From positions 1-20,201 of the forward strand of contig DBEP01000082.1 in the NCBI GenBank assembly GCA_002294045.1: 20,201 bases of DNA, read 5' to 3'. This stretch comes from Lachnoclostridium sp. UBA903. Lineage in GTDB: Bacteria > Bacillota > Clostridia > Lachnospirales > Lachnospiraceae. This document shows positions 20,108 to 20,201 of this stretch, one piece after another. A model generated the notes under the pieces. The model saw only the letters and a list, made by a program, of their open reading frames with translations, did no database searches and was not told where the DNA came from. The translations under genes were made by a program, and so were the position numbers. Within the stretch, counting starts at the first letter, position 1. Every line of letters starts with the position of its first letter.

Positions 20108-20201
20108 ATGAATAAAAGAATCATAATAAATTTTTTTGTTGCTTTAGTCATTTCTTATACCATTGAAATATTGGTTATGGCATTGACAGTTGTACTTACC
20201 G
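20108..20201 (+). CDS. DUF3021 membrane protein, 5' end only
   Basis: The frame from ATG 20108 runs off the window after 31 codons: MNKRIIINFFVALVISYTIE, then ILVMALTVVLT. The opening, with a first membrane helix after a short basic start, and its place directly after a stand-alone LytTR gene fit DUF3021, the usual membrane partner of such regulators. GGGAG lies 6 nt before the start. An 84-nt gap with a GCCTG/CAGGC hairpin (20077-20092) separates it from the LytTR gene; cotranscription is likely. Confidence 0.7.
   Translation, partial: MNKRIIINFFVALVISYTIEILVMALTVVLT

Noticed and set aside
1..20201. CRISPR array, toxin-antitoxin or other defence system
   Set aside because: No evenly spaced direct repeats, no cas genes and no recognisable toxin or restriction gene were found on either strand.

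Overview
The window looks like a chromosomal stretch of a low-to-moderate GC Clostridia bacterium, most likely a Lachnospiraceae relative. The grounds are the protein families present (DUF1836, YerC/YecD TrpR-like, YHYH protein, Fe-S aldo/keto reductase, LytTR plus DUF3021), strong AGGAGG ribosome binding sites and very canonical TTGACA/TATAAT promoters spaced by 17 bp. The species is not determined.

Layout. 1-1300: an intergenic repeat, then a DUF1836 protein and a convergent YerC/YecD-type regulator sharing a bidirectional terminator. 1500-4100: a TetR regulator with a DrrAB-like ABC exporter, carrying matching operators before tetR and before the exporter, followed by a broken sigma-factor fragment of the kind found in Tn916-like conjugative elements. 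This block is probably cargo left by an old integrative element. 4400-6380: a secreted YHYH/peptidoglycan-binding protein, then a phage remnant made of two decayed small genes (a terminase-small-subunit-like protein and a holin-like membrane protein) and an intact amidase endolysin. 6460-9340: a lipoprotein with an FMN-binding domain and a flavinylation motif (minus strand), then a nitroreductase/aldo-keto reductase operon behind a hairpin-rich leader. 9440-10540: an autoregulated Rrf2 regulator with an FMN reductase. 10766-14990: an RpiR regulator, a GH1 6-phospho-beta-glucosidase and a beta-glucoside PTS EIIBCA, forming a complete uptake-and-cleavage operon. 15019-19073: a TetR regulator divergent from a MacB-like ABC transporter (ATPase plus large FtsX permease), whose promoter is bracketed by two copies of a palindrome. 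19074-20201: a hairpin-dense noncoding segment, then a LytTR regulator and the start of a DUF3021 membrane protein.

Intergenic regions are rich in repeats. A 28-bp block is identical at 159-186 and 19145-19172, and a 20-bp part of its end recurs at 15821-15840, where a 121-bp foldback (MITE-like) element is inserted. Other hairpin-rich segments (7078-7178, 10600-10693, 14904-14991, 19249-19430) may belong to the same or related families. These repeats and the structured segments are the least explained part of the window; no defence system, CRISPR array or rRNA/tRNA gene was seen.
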